A stretch of 55,652 nucleotides of DNA from Proteiniphilum sp. X52 (GTDB taxonomy: Bacteria; Bacteroidota; Bacteroidia; Bacteroidales; Dysgonomonadaceae), in contig NZ_RDSD01000027.1 of NCBI RefSeq assembly GCF_003712195.1, forward strand, positions 1-55,652. Reading direction: 5' to 3'. A program made the position numbers and the translations under genes. Of the stretch, positions 41,529 through 51,176 are shown in pieces (position 1 is the first letter of the stretch; each line of letters begins with the position of its first letter). The notes below the pieces were generated by a model, which was not told the DNA's origin, made no database searches, and saw only the letters and a program-made list of their open reading frames with translations.

Positions 41529-44039
41529 ATGATAAAAAATATATTACATTTAGCAACTATTGCATCCATATGCTGTATCATTTTTTCATGTAGTAACGTG
41601 GAAGATCTGCTTAGGAATTATCCAACCTTGGCCGAGAGTGGAGCCACCTATTACATTGACTCAGAATCGGGAGACGACACGAATAAGGGAACTTCCCCCG
41701 AAGCCCCCTGGAAAACTCTTGAAAAAATCAATCAACAGACTTTTGTAGAGGGCAATACAATTGCCCTTAAGGCCGGAAGCAGTTTTGAAGGCATGATAGC
41801 TCCCGGTGGATCCGGAACGGCCTCAAAGCCTATCATCATCACTTCGTACGGTGAAGGAGCAAAACCCATAATCAATGCCAATGGAGCGGATGCGGGTGTA
41901 AAACTTGTCAACCAATCCAACTGGGTAATCGATGGACTGGAAATTACCAACACGGCTGCACAACGCGATGCTTACCACAGTGGAATTCTTGTCCTTAACG
42001 AAAACGGAGGAGTGGTCAGCAATATTACAATCAAGAATAACAAAATTCACGATGTTTTCGGCTCGTTTGGTTATGCCGGTATTTACCACCCCCATTCATT
42101 CGGTGGCATTGCCGTGTCAACCTACAGCGTAGCTGCTACCGATAAATTCGACAAAGTATTGATCGAAAACAACGAAGTCGAAAAAGTGGGTCGAAGCGGA
42201 ATTGTTGTATGGGACTACATATGGGGTAGTAATGCAGAATCTTCCACGAATGTAGTGATTCGTCACAACTCGGTGAAACAGAGTGACTCGGATGGCATCC
42301 TCACCTATGGTTGTAATGGAGCACTGATAGAGTATAATGTCTGTGAGGCGGCAGGCTCATACAGGGAAGATAATCAATTCAATGGTTCGGCAGGTATATG
42401 GTGTACCCGCGGGCGGGGTTGTATCATTCAACACAACGAAGCATTTAACACCCGTGCCCTGGAAGGCAATACAGACGGCACAGGTTTCGATATCGATATG
42501 GAATCATACGATTGTATTGTGCAGTACAATTACAGCCACGACAACGATGGAGGTTTTATGCTATTTGTGGACGGACATAAAGAGGCAGGAGGTGAAGGCT
42601 CGAAAAATAACATCGTCCGCTACAATATCTCCCAAAACGATAAAGAACGAATTTTTTTGTTTGGAGGAGGGGTTCCTGCTTCAACCCAAATCTATGGCAA
42701 TACAATCTACATCAAAGAAGGATTGGATACCAAAATTTTTGACCATAGTTGGGAAACGGGCGGAAACATCAATGCCAGATGGAGTTTCCAGAATAATATC
42801 ATTGTCAATTATGGAAGTGGCGGATACAATATTCCCGGTACAGGAGGAGGTTTTGCCGGTAATATTTATTATGGCAACCATCCGGCAAGCGAACCCGGGG
42901 AGGAAAATAAACGGACATATGATCCCATGTTCGTATCTCCCGGCAACGGGACATTAGGAATTGCAAGCCTTGAGGGATACAAACTGCAAGAAGACTCTCC
43001 TGCAATAAACGATGGCGTGGAAATTCGTAAAAACGGGGGTAAAGACTTTTGGGGTAATCCTGTATCAAGCAAAGGTGCGTTAACCATAGGTGCTCACGAA
43101 CCAAACGGGAATGACGATCCTGACACTGTGTTGTTTGATCCGCTTGAAGATTGGAGTGTTGCAGACTCACATTCCTCTCATTTTGCATTCGATTCCTCGA
43201 ACCCGCAATATTTCAACGGTGATGATTCGCGTATCGTCAGATCAGCAAACCATGATGCCAATATAGTGTATAAATATGAAGGCTTTAAGTCGGCAACAGT
43301 GACATTCTCAATAGGTAAATATACTTCACTCGGCATCACCGACGTAAGCGATTTACAACTATTCGAGGCCGAATGGGCAGAAGGCCCATGGAGTCCTTTA
43401 TCGGTTCAATATTCAAAAGTTGGCAAAGAAATAGATGGTTGGCAAACCTATGAAGCCAAGATCAATTCGGTGGTATCAGCCGGAGCCAGATATCTGAAAA
43501 TAGAAGTAAAGGAAAAAGGAGACGACGTATGGGGACTTCAGGTAGGATCGGTTGAAATCGACAGTGAAGAGCCAATAATTATTCCGGTTGAGAATTTCCT
43601 GTTCGATGATTTTGAAGATGCATCAAAAATTGCAGGCGCTTCCGCGAATATGACAATTATTTACGAATCTCCTGCTGAGGCATTCAATGGAGATGCTACC
43701 CGCGCCACAAGGACGAATATTGCCGAAGGATATGTCGTATATAACCTCCCGGAAGATATTACCGGCTTTGCAGTTACCTCATTTGTAAGCATGTGGGCTC
43801 CGGTGGATGAGTACGTGGAGATCCTCTGCGGAACCACAAGTGATCCCGCACAAATGACCTCAATCCCATTCACACGACAGGATATGGGAGGAACAGAATG
43901 GCTGGGTTACAGATACATTCCGGCAAACCCACTAGCCCCGGGTTACAGGTACTTTGCTATCAGGCTGAAAAAGCTTGAAGTTCCCGAAGGCAATGGCTGG
44001 TTAGTACAACTTGGAAGCGTAAAAATAGAATTTGAATAA
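41529..44039 (+). CDS. Parallel beta-helix lipoprotein with duplicated C-terminal domain
   Basis: The 836-residue product has a lipoprotein signal (ICCIIFSCSNVE). A right-handed parallel beta-helix follows (about 35-530; it opens with ATYYIDSESGDDTNKGTS and has repeated N-rich turns such as VLIENNEVEKVGRSGIVVWDY and IIQHNEAFNT). Two similar domains of about 145 residues complete it; each contains FNGD..R..R early and a GSVxIE/D end (QVGSVEIDSE, QLGSVKIEFE). Beta-helix proteins of this style are polysaccharide lyases, epimerases or glycosidases, and catalytic residues could not be picked. The C-terminal pair is probably carbohydrate-binding. Confidence 0.75.
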   Translation: MIKNILHLATIASICCIIFSCSNVEDLLRNYPTLAESGATYYIDSESGDDTNKGTSPEAPWKTLEKINQQTFVEGNTIALKAGSSFEGMIAPGGSGTASKPIIITSYGEGAKPIINANGADAGVKLVNQSNWVIDGLEITNTAAQRDAYHSGILVLNENGGVVSNITIKNNKIHDVFGSFGYAGIYHPHSFGGIAVSTYSVAATDKFDKVLIENNEVEKVGRSGIVVWDYIWGSNAESSTNVVIRHNSVKQSDSDGILTYGCNGALIEYNVCEAAGSYREDNQFNGSAGIWCTRGRGCIIQHNEAFNTRALEGNTDGTGFDIDMESYDCIVQYNYSHDNDGGFMLFVDGHKEAGGEGSKNNIVRYNISQNDKERIFLFGGGVPASTQIYGNTIYIKEGLDTKIFDHSWETGGNINARWSFQNNIIVNYGSGGYNIPGTGGGFAGNIYYGNHPASEPGEENKRTYDPMFVSPGNGTLGIASLEGYKLQEDSPAINDGVEIRKNGGKDFWGNPVSSKGALTIGAHEPNGNDDPDTVLFDPLEDWSVADSHSSHFAFDSSNPQYFNGDDSRIVRSANHDANIVYKYEGFKSATVTFSIGKYTSLGITDVSDLQLFEAEWAEGPWSPLSVQYSKVGKEIDGWQTYEAKINSVVSAGARYLKIEVKEKGDDVWGLQVGSVEIDSEEPIIIPVENFLFDDFEDASKIAGASANMTIIYESPAEAFNGDATRATRTNIAEGYVVYNLPEDITGFAVTSFVSMWAPVDEYVEILCGTTSDPAQMTSIPFTRQDMGGTEWLGYRYIPANPLAPGYRYFAIRLKKLEVPEGNGWLVQLGSVKIEFE

Positions 44040-44056
44040 TAATCTCAGTGAATTAG

Positions 44057-44095
44057 ACATTGCCTGTACGATAATCGGTATTGTATGGGCAATGT
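44057..44095 (+). promoter_or_regulatory. Intercistronic hairpin between the two beta-helix genes
   Basis: ACATTGCC (44057-44064) pairs with GGCAATGT (44088-44095), and TACGATA (44067-44073) pairs with TATTGTA (44079-44085, one G-T pair), leaving a 5-base loop and one 2x2 internal loop. It has no T tail. In a long operon it could act as an RNA-processing or stability element or a partial terminator. Confidence 0.5.
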
Positions 44096-44115
44096 TTACA
44101 CAATAACAATCAGAA

Positions 44116-45633
44116 ATGAAACGACATCTTTTAACAACTCTCTTTATTTGCTTTTGCATTATTGCAAATGCCACAGACTATTACATCGACTCCCAAAAGG
44201 GGAATGATAATAATGCCGGGACATCGGAAGATGCAGCATGGAAAACATTTGCCAATGTCAACGATAAATTATTTAATCCGGGAGATAAAATACTATTACG
44301 AAAAAATGGAGTATGGGAAGACTCATTAGCGCCCAAAGGCTCCGGAACAAAAGAAAACCCCATCACAATAGGAGTTTGGGGCGAAGGCGGGCGTCCAAGA
44401 ATCAACGGTAATGGCCAGGTAAATGCCACAATATATATCCGTAATGCCTCATACTGGATTGTCCAGGGTTTGGAAATCACGAACACAGCCCCCGGGAGGG
44501 GCAATACATATCGCAATGGCATACTTTTCGAGAACGATGGCGCGGGCGAATTGTACGGCATTGTCATCCGGGATAATCACGTACATCATGTGTCATGTTC
44601 ATTCCGTTATTTAAATGGTGTCGATCCACATCAATATGGAGGTATCTCGGTTAGCGTAAGCCATACATCAAAAGGGACTGATAAATACCGGGATGTTTTG
44701 ATTGAGAATAATACTGTCGAGTATTCAGGTCGTACAGGTATTGTTGTCTGGGACTACACTTGGGCTGAACCTGGTCAATCTACAACAGGGGTTGTGATCC
44801 GGGGAAATACAGTGCGTGAGATAGATTCGGATGGCATTTTAACCTTTGGTTGTGACGGAGCACTCATAGAATCTAATTATGCCGAGGGTTGTGGTGCTTA
44901 CCGGGAGGATGATGGCTTCAACGGGGCGGCAGCCATCTGGTCTACCCGTGGGCGTAACTGCATTATTCAGTACAATGAGGCATGCCATACCTATAAGCTT
45001 GAAGGAAATGCCGATGGAATGGGATTTGATCACGACTTGGACTGTTTTGACTGTGTGATCCAATATAACTACAGTCACGATAACGAAGGCGGATTTGTGT
45101 TGGTCATAGATGCGTCAAATTCCACCAATAACATCGTGAGATACAATATATCGCAAAATGACAAGGAACGTGTGATAATGATTGCAGGAGGAATGACTCC
45201 CCACACTCAGATTTACAATAATGTGTTTTATATTGGCGATGGGTTAGACACCAAAATAATAGACCACTTGTGGGACGAAGGGGGTGATGTAAACGCTCCA
45301 TGGATATTTAAAAATAACATTATAATAAATCACGGCACGGGAGGATATTCTATTCCGGGTACAGGTGGTATATTCCTCAACAACCTTTATTGGGAGAATC
45401 ATCACCCAACCGAACCTGATGAGATAAATAAAATAACGAGAGATCCGATGTTGATGGCTCCCGGAACAGGAAAAAAAGGACTTGAATCACTTGAAGGCTA
45501 CAAACTTCACAAAAAATCTCCGGCCCGGAAAGCAGGAGTTGTCATAGATCATAACGGAGGAAAGGATTTCTGGGGTAATAAACTTCCTGTAAATGAAGCC
45601 CCTTCCATAGGAGTTCATCAAGTAGACAAGTAA
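44116..45633 (+). CDS. Parallel beta-helix protein, paralogue of the preceding gene
   Basis: The 505-residue protein has a cleavable signal peptide (TTLFICFCIIANA) without a lipobox. Its beta-helix aligns along its whole length with residues 35-530 of the preceding gene (shared YYIDS, DSDGILT.GC.GALIE, YNYSHDN.GGF, NIVRYNISQNDKER and KDFWGN blocks). It lacks the two C-terminal domains, so it is probably periplasmic while its paralogue sits on the membrane. Lyase or hydrolase activity on the target polysaccharide is likely but not proven by motif. It may cleave a fragment released by the surface paralogue. Confidence 0.75.
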   Translation: MKRHLLTTLFICFCIIANATDYYIDSQKGNDNNAGTSEDAAWKTFANVNDKLFNPGDKILLRKNGVWEDSLAPKGSGTKENPITIGVWGEGGRPRINGNGQVNATIYIRNASYWIVQGLEITNTAPGRGNTYRNGILFENDGAGELYGIVIRDNHVHHVSCSFRYLNGVDPHQYGGISVSVSHTSKGTDKYRDVLIENNTVEYSGRTGIVVWDYTWAEPGQSTTGVVIRGNTVREIDSDGILTFGCDGALIESNYAEGCGAYREDDGFNGAAAIWSTRGRNCIIQYNEACHTYKLEGNADGMGFDHDLDCFDCVIQYNYSHDNEGGFVLVIDASNSTNNIVRYNISQNDKERVIMIAGGMTPHTQIYNNVFYIGDGLDTKIIDHLWDEGGDVNAPWIFKNNIIINHGTGGYSIPGTGGIFLNNLYWENHHPTEPDEINKITRDPMLMAPGTGKKGLESLEGYKLHKKSPARKAGVVIDHNGGKDFWGNKLPVNEAPSIGVHQVDK

Positions 45634-45655
45634 TAGAAGACAACAAAATCAGATT

Positions 45656-46678
45656 ATGAAGCTTACAAGACATAGTGCAAACCCAATACTCTCCCCTAAC
45701 CCGAAAAACGAATGGGAAAGCCTGGTAACGTGCAACCCGGGAGTGTGGTACGAGGAAGGAAAATTCCACATGCTTTACAGGGCTGCCGGAGCAGATACAG
45801 AACATGTTATCAGATTAGGGCTGGCAATTAGTAACGACGGAGTCAACTTTGAGAGAGTCTCATCCGAACCCGTATTTTCACCTGTCCCGGGATACCCTGA
45901 TGGAGGTTGTGTGGAAGACCCCCGCATCGTAAAATTTGATGATGATTTTTATATCACCTATGCTTTTCGTCCATTTCCTCCGGGACAGTACTGGAATTTC
46001 GCACATGACGTGGTAAACCGCCCCCCTCAGGGAGAGCATGCTCCTGTCTTTATGAAGGAAAATATGGGAAATTCGGGTTTGATGCGTACAAAAGATTTTC
46101 GTACATTTGAGCGTTTGGGGCGGATTACCGATTCGCACCTCGACGACAGGGATGTGATACTTTTCCCTGAAAAAATAAATGGAAAATATGTGCTGATGCA
46201 CCGACCCAAACAATATGTGGGAGAAAACTATGGCGTGAAACATCCCTCCATCTGGCTAAAATTTTCGGATGACCTGCTGGATTGGCAAGGCAAAGAGAGT
46301 CACTTGCTGATCACGGGAATCGACGGGACCTGGGAAGAGAAAATCGGAGGCGCCACTCCTCCGCTAAGGACCAAAGATGGTTGGCTGACATTATATCATG
46401 GGGTTGATAATGGAGGGAGCGGCTATTATCGTGTAGGAGCGCTCCTGCTGGACCTTGAAGATCCCCTGAAAATTATAGGGCGGACAAGAGATTTTATTCT
46501 GGAGCCTGAGACTGACTGGGAGATGAAGGGCTATTACAATGGCTGTGTATTCCCCACGGGAAATATAATAGTGGATGATACGCTATACGTATATTATGGA
46601 GCTGCGGACAAATATGTATGCCTTGCAACATGCCCCGTACAGGAATTGGTGGATTTTATAAAAAATAATAATAAATAA
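45656..46678 (+). CDS. GH130 mannoside phosphorylase
   Basis: The 340-residue protein is a five-bladed propeller of the GH130 family. It shows NPILSPNP at the start, GGCVEDPRIVKFDDDFYITY (the general acid is expected at Asp88), LDDRDVILFPEK and the phosphate-contact region LMHRPKQYVG. There is no signal peptide, so it is cytoplasmic. GH130 enzymes phosphorolyse or hydrolyse beta-mannosides, giving mannose 1-phosphate with phosphorylases. It implies that a beta-mannosyl linkage occurs in the imported oligosaccharide. Specific linkage (1,4 to Glc, GlcNAc, Man, or 1,2) is not determined. Confidence 0.88.
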   Translation: MKLTRHSANPILSPNPKNEWESLVTCNPGVWYEEGKFHMLYRAAGADTEHVIRLGLAISNDGVNFERVSSEPVFSPVPGYPDGGCVEDPRIVKFDDDFYITYAFRPFPPGQYWNFAHDVVNRPPQGEHAPVFMKENMGNSGLMRTKDFRTFERLGRITDSHLDDRDVILFPEKINGKYVLMHRPKQYVGENYGVKHPSIWLKFSDDLLDWQGKESHLLITGIDGTWEEKIGGATPPLRTKDGWLTLYHGVDNGGSGYYRVGALLLDLEDPLKIIGRTRDFILEPETDWEMKGYYNGCVFPTGNIIVDDTLYVYYGAADKYVCLATCPVQELVDFIKNNNK

Positions 46679-46731
46679 ACTCTTTCATGTTCACAGACTT
46701 TTATCACGAATAGAGAAAAACGAATATAGAT

Positions 46732-47976
46732 ATGAGGAAATTAATTATACTGACAGGTTATTTATTTTTCATAGGATATAGCTTTGGGCAAACGGTTCAA
46801 AGCTTTTTTCCCTGTGAGAATGTGGAAAACATTGGATTCGCCGGCAATCGTATAAGCAGGATTGATTCGCTGTTATCACAATATATAAAAAACAAAAAAC
46901 TACCTAATGCAATAGCCCTGGTGATCAAAGACGGCCAAATAGTTTATCACCGAGCTTATGGATACAAAGATGTGGAAAATAAAATAATGGTAAAGTCAGA
47001 TGATATTTTCAGAAATGCATCGCAAACCAAAGCAATCACTTCTGCCGTTTTACTCTCACTATTCGAGGAAGGCAAGTTCAAACTGGATGATCCCATAGAA
47101 AAATACCTCCCGATGTTTGCTAATCCTCAAGTGTATGAATCGGGAGATGCAAAGGAGGGAACCCTGAAAACAAGACCCGCACAAAGAAGTATCACGATCC
47201 GTCACTTACTTACTCATACTGCCGGATATGATTACAACCCTCATGGGCAAAATGTGGATGGTTTTTTTTACAGATATCCGATCACATCACAAGAAGTTTT
47301 GGAAAGAATGGCCAAAATACCTTTACAACATGATCCGGGGGAGAGATTCACGTATGGATTCAGCACCGATATCGCCGGTTATTTGGCAGAGGTAATAAGT
47401 GGAAAAACATTGGATGTACTGATGAGAGAACGGATACTCGACCCTTTGGGTATGAAGGATACATACTTTGTACAACCTCAAAGGAATTATGATAGATTGG
47501 TGAAATTATATACGCAAGACACCGAGACCAATAGTTATAAACTTACGGATGATCAATTTGCGCAAGATGCTCCAAAAATCACATACAAAACAGCACTTTG
47601 TGGTGGGGCCGGGCTTTCGGGCACAATAGAAGACTATGCCAAGTTCTGCCAGATGATACTGAACGGAGGAGAATTCAATAATCAAAGAGTTTTGGGTAGG
47701 CAAACTGTCGAGCTGATGACGAGCAGTCAGATGGAAGGAGTAGAAACCTATCATGATTTCAGTATGGCTTTTGAACTAACCGACAAACACAGATATAACA
47801 AATGTATGGTACCCCCCAATTCCTTGAAATGGGGGGGAGCCTTTGGCACCGACTATATCATTGACAGAAAAAACAATATGATACTGTTGTTCTATACCAA
47901 CATAAACCAGGCATACAATGACAATGTCAGTATGCACGAAGCATTCCATATATCGGTATATCAAAGTATGAAATGA
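46732..47976 (+). CDS. Serine hydrolase (class C beta-lactamase fold)
   Basis: The 414-residue exported protein has a signal peptide (YLFFIGYSFGQ), the SxxK motif SQTK (Ser97, Lys100), the family block RHLLTHTAGYDY and a tyrosine motif in RFTYGFST. Members of this family include peptidases and esterases; few are lactamases. Within this locus an esterase or acyl-removing role on the glycan is more likely than antibiotic resistance. No lipobox was seen, so a periplasmic location is expected. Confidence 0.82.
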   Translation: MRKLIILTGYLFFIGYSFGQTVQSFFPCENVENIGFAGNRISRIDSLLSQYIKNKKLPNAIALVIKDGQIVYHRAYGYKDVENKIMVKSDDIFRNASQTKAITSAVLLSLFEEGKFKLDDPIEKYLPMFANPQVYESGDAKEGTLKTRPAQRSITIRHLLTHTAGYDYNPHGQNVDGFFYRYPITSQEVLERMAKIPLQHDPGERFTYGFSTDIAGYLAEVISGKTLDVLMRERILDPLGMKDTYFVQPQRNYDRLVKLYTQDTETNSYKLTDDQFAQDAPKITYKTALCGGAGLSGTIEDYAKFCQMILNGGEFNNQRVLGRQTVELMTSSQMEGVETYHDFSMAFELTDKHRYNKCMVPPNSLKWGGAFGTDYIIDRKNNMILLFYTNINQAYNDNVSMHEAFHISVYQSMK

Positions 47977-48008
47977 GAAAATTTCACAAATTATAAGTCC
48001 TTGAAGAT

Positions 48009-49532
48009 ATGAAAAAGAATATTATAATTCTGTTAATCAGCATAATACTAACAACTATAGGATGTACTCCCCCTGAAACTATTGAAATAGACACTCAACC
48101 CGTGTCGGAGAATTTTATTGGTCATGGCGTCGAGTGGTCGGCCTATCCACACGGTGATTCTCCGGATGCCGAGTGGGGCTATCTTATGACCGACGAGAAA
48201 CTGGAAATGGTATACAAACGTCTCGACTACATGAAACCACGTATTGTGCGTGTGATGGATGTAGCAGGATGGAGGTATTTCAAAGGGGTAAACGCAAAAG
48301 GAGAACCGATACTTGATTTCGATTGTCCTGAAGTTCAGATGGTATGTAAGATTTTAGACTATTGTCAACGCAATGGAATAGTTGTTTTACTGGGTGACTA
48401 TGGGGTGCCTGGCTTTTGGGGTTATCCGGGAAATATAGACCGGGTGGACGATCCCCGTTTTATTGAGATGACTACCCAATATGTCTCTTTTCTGGTGAAA
48501 GAAAAAGGCTTTAGTTGTATCAAATATTATATCATAACGAATGAACCCAACGGTGATTGGGCCTGTACCAGAGGCGAGTGGGATCAGTGGAAAAAAGGAG
48601 TGGAAATGATGGCAGAGGCTTTTGCCAATGAAAAACTTGATATTACCATGGCGGCACCGGATGTGGTAGAACTAAGCAATAATCATAAATCGGAATATAC
48701 CGGGTGGCAATGGGTTGAACAATCGGTGAAACAACTGGATCACTTAACAGGAGTTTATAACGTGCATTGTTATGCCGACTACCAATTTATCCGAAGCGGG
48801 GCATTCATGGAACATTATGCCGCTGTGGGAGAAACTATCCGCCCCACAGGAAAACCAATGATTTTCGGTGAGATTGGGGGCTGGTACCACACCCTGGAAT
48901 TAGGCGGAGAATACAAGAAACGGATGCAATCGACCGAATTTGCCAGCGAAGACTCACAACTATTCGTGTATGATTATCTGTATGGTGTGGATATGGCTGA
49001 TATGCTCATTCAAACAATGAAAGCCGGTTGGCATGGAGCCAGTGCTTGGATGCTGGACGACGCAATGCATACAATAGGAGACCTGGGAGATAAAGATCAG
49101 TTGAAAGTATGGGGATTTTGGAATTCACTCGGCACAGAGCTGATCGGTGATCCTAAGCACGAGGAAATACGTCCCTGGTTTTTCACATGGTCGCTCATGT
49201 CACGCTATTTTACACCCGGGATGAAGATATACAATCCTACACAGGAAGAATCATTCCACAGATTGAGGGTCGTTGCCGGAAGTTCCGGTACAGGATCCAC
49301 CATAGCAATTGTAAATGCTGATGAGGTCGATCATACATTTGACTTGAAGATGAATATAAACGGCAAAAGCGATCTGGATATTTATGACTACGTAGAGTCG
49401 GGTTACCAAACCGATGAAAATTCTTTTCCTGTACCCGTTGATAAAGTAACCACCGAAAAGGTCAAAAAAGGATTTACTGTTACAATTCCTGCGAGAAGCT
49501 TCAAACTTCTGACCAACATCCCAATAAATTAA
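48009..49532 (+). CDS. Clan GH-A glycoside hydrolase lipoprotein
   Basis: The 507-residue product has a lipobox cysteine at Cys19 (LTTIGCTPP) and a TIM barrel with the two clan GH-A glutamates. The acid/base is Glu179 in YYIITNEPNG and the nucleophile is Glu288 in PMIFGEIGG. A small C-terminal beta-sandwich (about 430-507) is typical of GH30 and GH39-like enzymes. I could not fix the family: GH5, GH30, GH39 and GH79 relatives all share this layout. It is a retaining glycosidase by motif, probably acting on the same mannose-containing glycan as the GH130 gene. Confidence 0.75.
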   Translation: MKKNIIILLISIILTTIGCTPPETIEIDTQPVSENFIGHGVEWSAYPHGDSPDAEWGYLMTDEKLEMVYKRLDYMKPRIVRVMDVAGWRYFKGVNAKGEPILDFDCPEVQMVCKILDYCQRNGIVVLLGDYGVPGFWGYPGNIDRVDDPRFIEMTTQYVSFLVKEKGFSCIKYYIITNEPNGDWACTRGEWDQWKKGVEMMAEAFANEKLDITMAAPDVVELSNNHKSEYTGWQWVEQSVKQLDHLTGVYNVHCYADYQFIRSGAFMEHYAAVGETIRPTGKPMIFGEIGGWYHTLELGGEYKKRMQSTEFASEDSQLFVYDYLYGVDMADMLIQTMKAGWHGASAWMLDDAMHTIGDLGDKDQLKVWGFWNSLGTELIGDPKHEEIRPWFFTWSLMSRYFTPGMKIYNPTQEESFHRLRVVAGSSGTGSTIAIVNADEVDHTFDLKMNINGKSDLDIYDYVESGYQTDENSFPVPVDKVTTEKVKKGFTVTIPARSFKLLTNIPIN

Positions 49533-49538
49533 GAGTGT

Positions 49539-51116
49539 ATGACAACCTCTATTTCAATGATAGATATTGCCGTGATAGCATTATCTATGGCGGTAATTGT
49601 TTGGTGGGCTTTAAAAAACGGAAAAAGCAGAGATTCTAAATCTTACTTTCTTGCCGGGCGTAGCATGTCCTGGGTAGTAGTAGGATTGTCCCTCTTTGCC
49701 GCGAGTATATCCAGCACAACCCTTATAGGACAAACAGGTGACGCCTATTCTACAGGCATAGCTGTTTTCAACTACAATCTGATGGGAGTCGTAGTGATGG
49801 TGTTCTTTGCCACTTTCCTACTCCCAATCTATATTAAAAGCGGTATTTTCACTATTCCCGAATTTTTGGAGCGCAGATTCGATGCCCGCTCCCGATATTA
49901 TTTTTCGGCTATTTGTATATTAGGGAATGTATTTTTGGACGCAGCCACAGCCTTGTATGCGAGTGCTTTGATTGTCAAGTTGCTTGTGCCATCGGTCGAA
50001 ATACAAACAATTGTCATTGTCTTTGCCCTGTTAGCCGCCTCGTATACAATTCCCGGTGGACTGTCGTCCGCCATCAACGCGGAGATCATTCAGGCTGTAA
50101 TTTTAATCGCGGGATCCATCCTTCTTGCCGTATTCGTAACCATGAGTGGTGGTTTTGAATATTTCAAAGAACTCCTTACTTCCGGTGATTATATGACCAG
50201 GCTGATCCGCCCTATAGACGACGCATCCACTCCTTGGTTAGCGCTGCTGGTAGGAATGCCTATAACAGGTTTGTACTTTTGGGCAAATAATCAAACTCTG
50301 GTGCAAAGAGTACTGAGTGCCAAAAGCCTGAATGCTGGCCGCAACGGAGTAATGCTTAACGGAGGTATCACTCTGACCACCCTGTTTCTTTTCGCCATTC
50401 CGGGAGTCATGTCCCAAAAAATATTTCCGGGATTAGAGAGTCCCGATATGGTGTACCCGGCAATGATAATAAACCTGATGCCTGTGGGTCTGCTCGGGGT
50501 TATGATTGCTGTCCTTTTTGCAGCGCTCACATCTTCCCTCAGTGCCATAATGAATTCTACATCAACCTTATTTACGATGGATTTTTACAGCAAATTGAAT
50601 AAAAAAGCAAGTGACAAACAATTGGTTAGAGTCGGAAAGATTGTAGCATTGGTCGTAATTATCATAGCTGCATTGTGGGCTCCTCAGATAGGACGTTTTG
50701 GGTCAATCTTAAAATACTATCAGGAAATGTTGGCTTATTTGTCACCTCCTATCGTGGCTTCGTTCATTGTAGGTGTCTTCTCGAAACGAGTGAACGCCCA
50801 AGGAGTATTTATCGGCTTAATCAGCGGCTTAGTGGTTGCCGTGCTATTACTTATTTTCAAAAACGATATTTTTGGAGATATGCATTTCCTGTTTATTGTC
50901 CCTCTATTATTTGTAATTAGCTTATTTGTGATGTATATATGCAGTCTGTTCTCCCCGGCTCCGGACAATAACAAACTGGAAGGAAATATTTTCACCGTAG
51001 CCCAATTTAAAGAGGAAACCCTAGAGTTGAAGAAAGTTAAGTGGCACGCTAATTATAGGGTATGGGGTTTAGTATTACTTTGTTTTTCAGCGCTAATGTT
51101 ATTTGTTTTTTCATAA
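49539..51116 (+). CDS. Sodium:solute symporter family transporter
   Basis: The 525-residue SSS/SLC5 membrane protein has about 13-14 hydrophobic segments and the family blocks KSYFLAGRSMSWVVVGLSLFA, FLERRFDARSRYY and YTIPGGLSSAINAEIIQ (about residues 165-190). It imports a sugar, uronate or similar product with Na+ across the inner membrane. Starting six bases after the glycosidase stop, it is the last gene of the locus and gives the cytoplasmic GH130 enzyme its substrate. A terminator-like hairpin follows. Confidence 0.9.
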   Translation: MTTSISMIDIAVIALSMAVIVWWALKNGKSRDSKSYFLAGRSMSWVVVGLSLFAASISSTTLIGQTGDAYSTGIAVFNYNLMGVVVMVFFATFLLPIYIKSGIFTIPEFLERRFDARSRYYFSAICILGNVFLDAATALYASALIVKLLVPSVEIQTIVIVFALLAASYTIPGGLSSAINAEIIQAVILIAGSILLAVFVTMSGGFEYFKELLTSGDYMTRLIRPIDDASTPWLALLVGMPITGLYFWANNQTLVQRVLSAKSLNAGRNGVMLNGGITLTTLFLFAIPGVMSQKIFPGLESPDMVYPAMIINLMPVGLLGVMIAVLFAALTSSLSAIMNSTSTLFTMDFYSKLNKKASDKQLVRVGKIVALVVIIIAALWAPQIGRFGSILKYYQEMLAYLSPPIVASFIVGVFSKRVNAQGVFIGLISGLVVAVLLLIFKNDIFGDMHFLFIVPLLFVISLFVMYICSLFSPAPDNNKLEGNIFTVAQFKEETLELKKVKWHANYRVWGLVLLCFSALMLFVFS

Positions 51117-51153
51117 ATCCCATTTTCGTCCCCCCTTATTATAGAAACAACTC

Positions 51154-51176
51154 AATGCTCCTGACAGGCATTTTTT
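51154..51176 (+). terminator. Terminator of the large locus
   Basis: AATGC(TC)CT pairs with AGGCATT through a bulged stem, followed by a run of six T (51171-51176). It lies 38 bases after the symporter stop codon. Confidence 0.5.

Noticed and set aside
46732-47976. Antibiotic-resistance beta-lactamase
   Set aside because: It has the class C fold motifs, but it lies in a glycan locus and most such proteins are esterases or peptidases.
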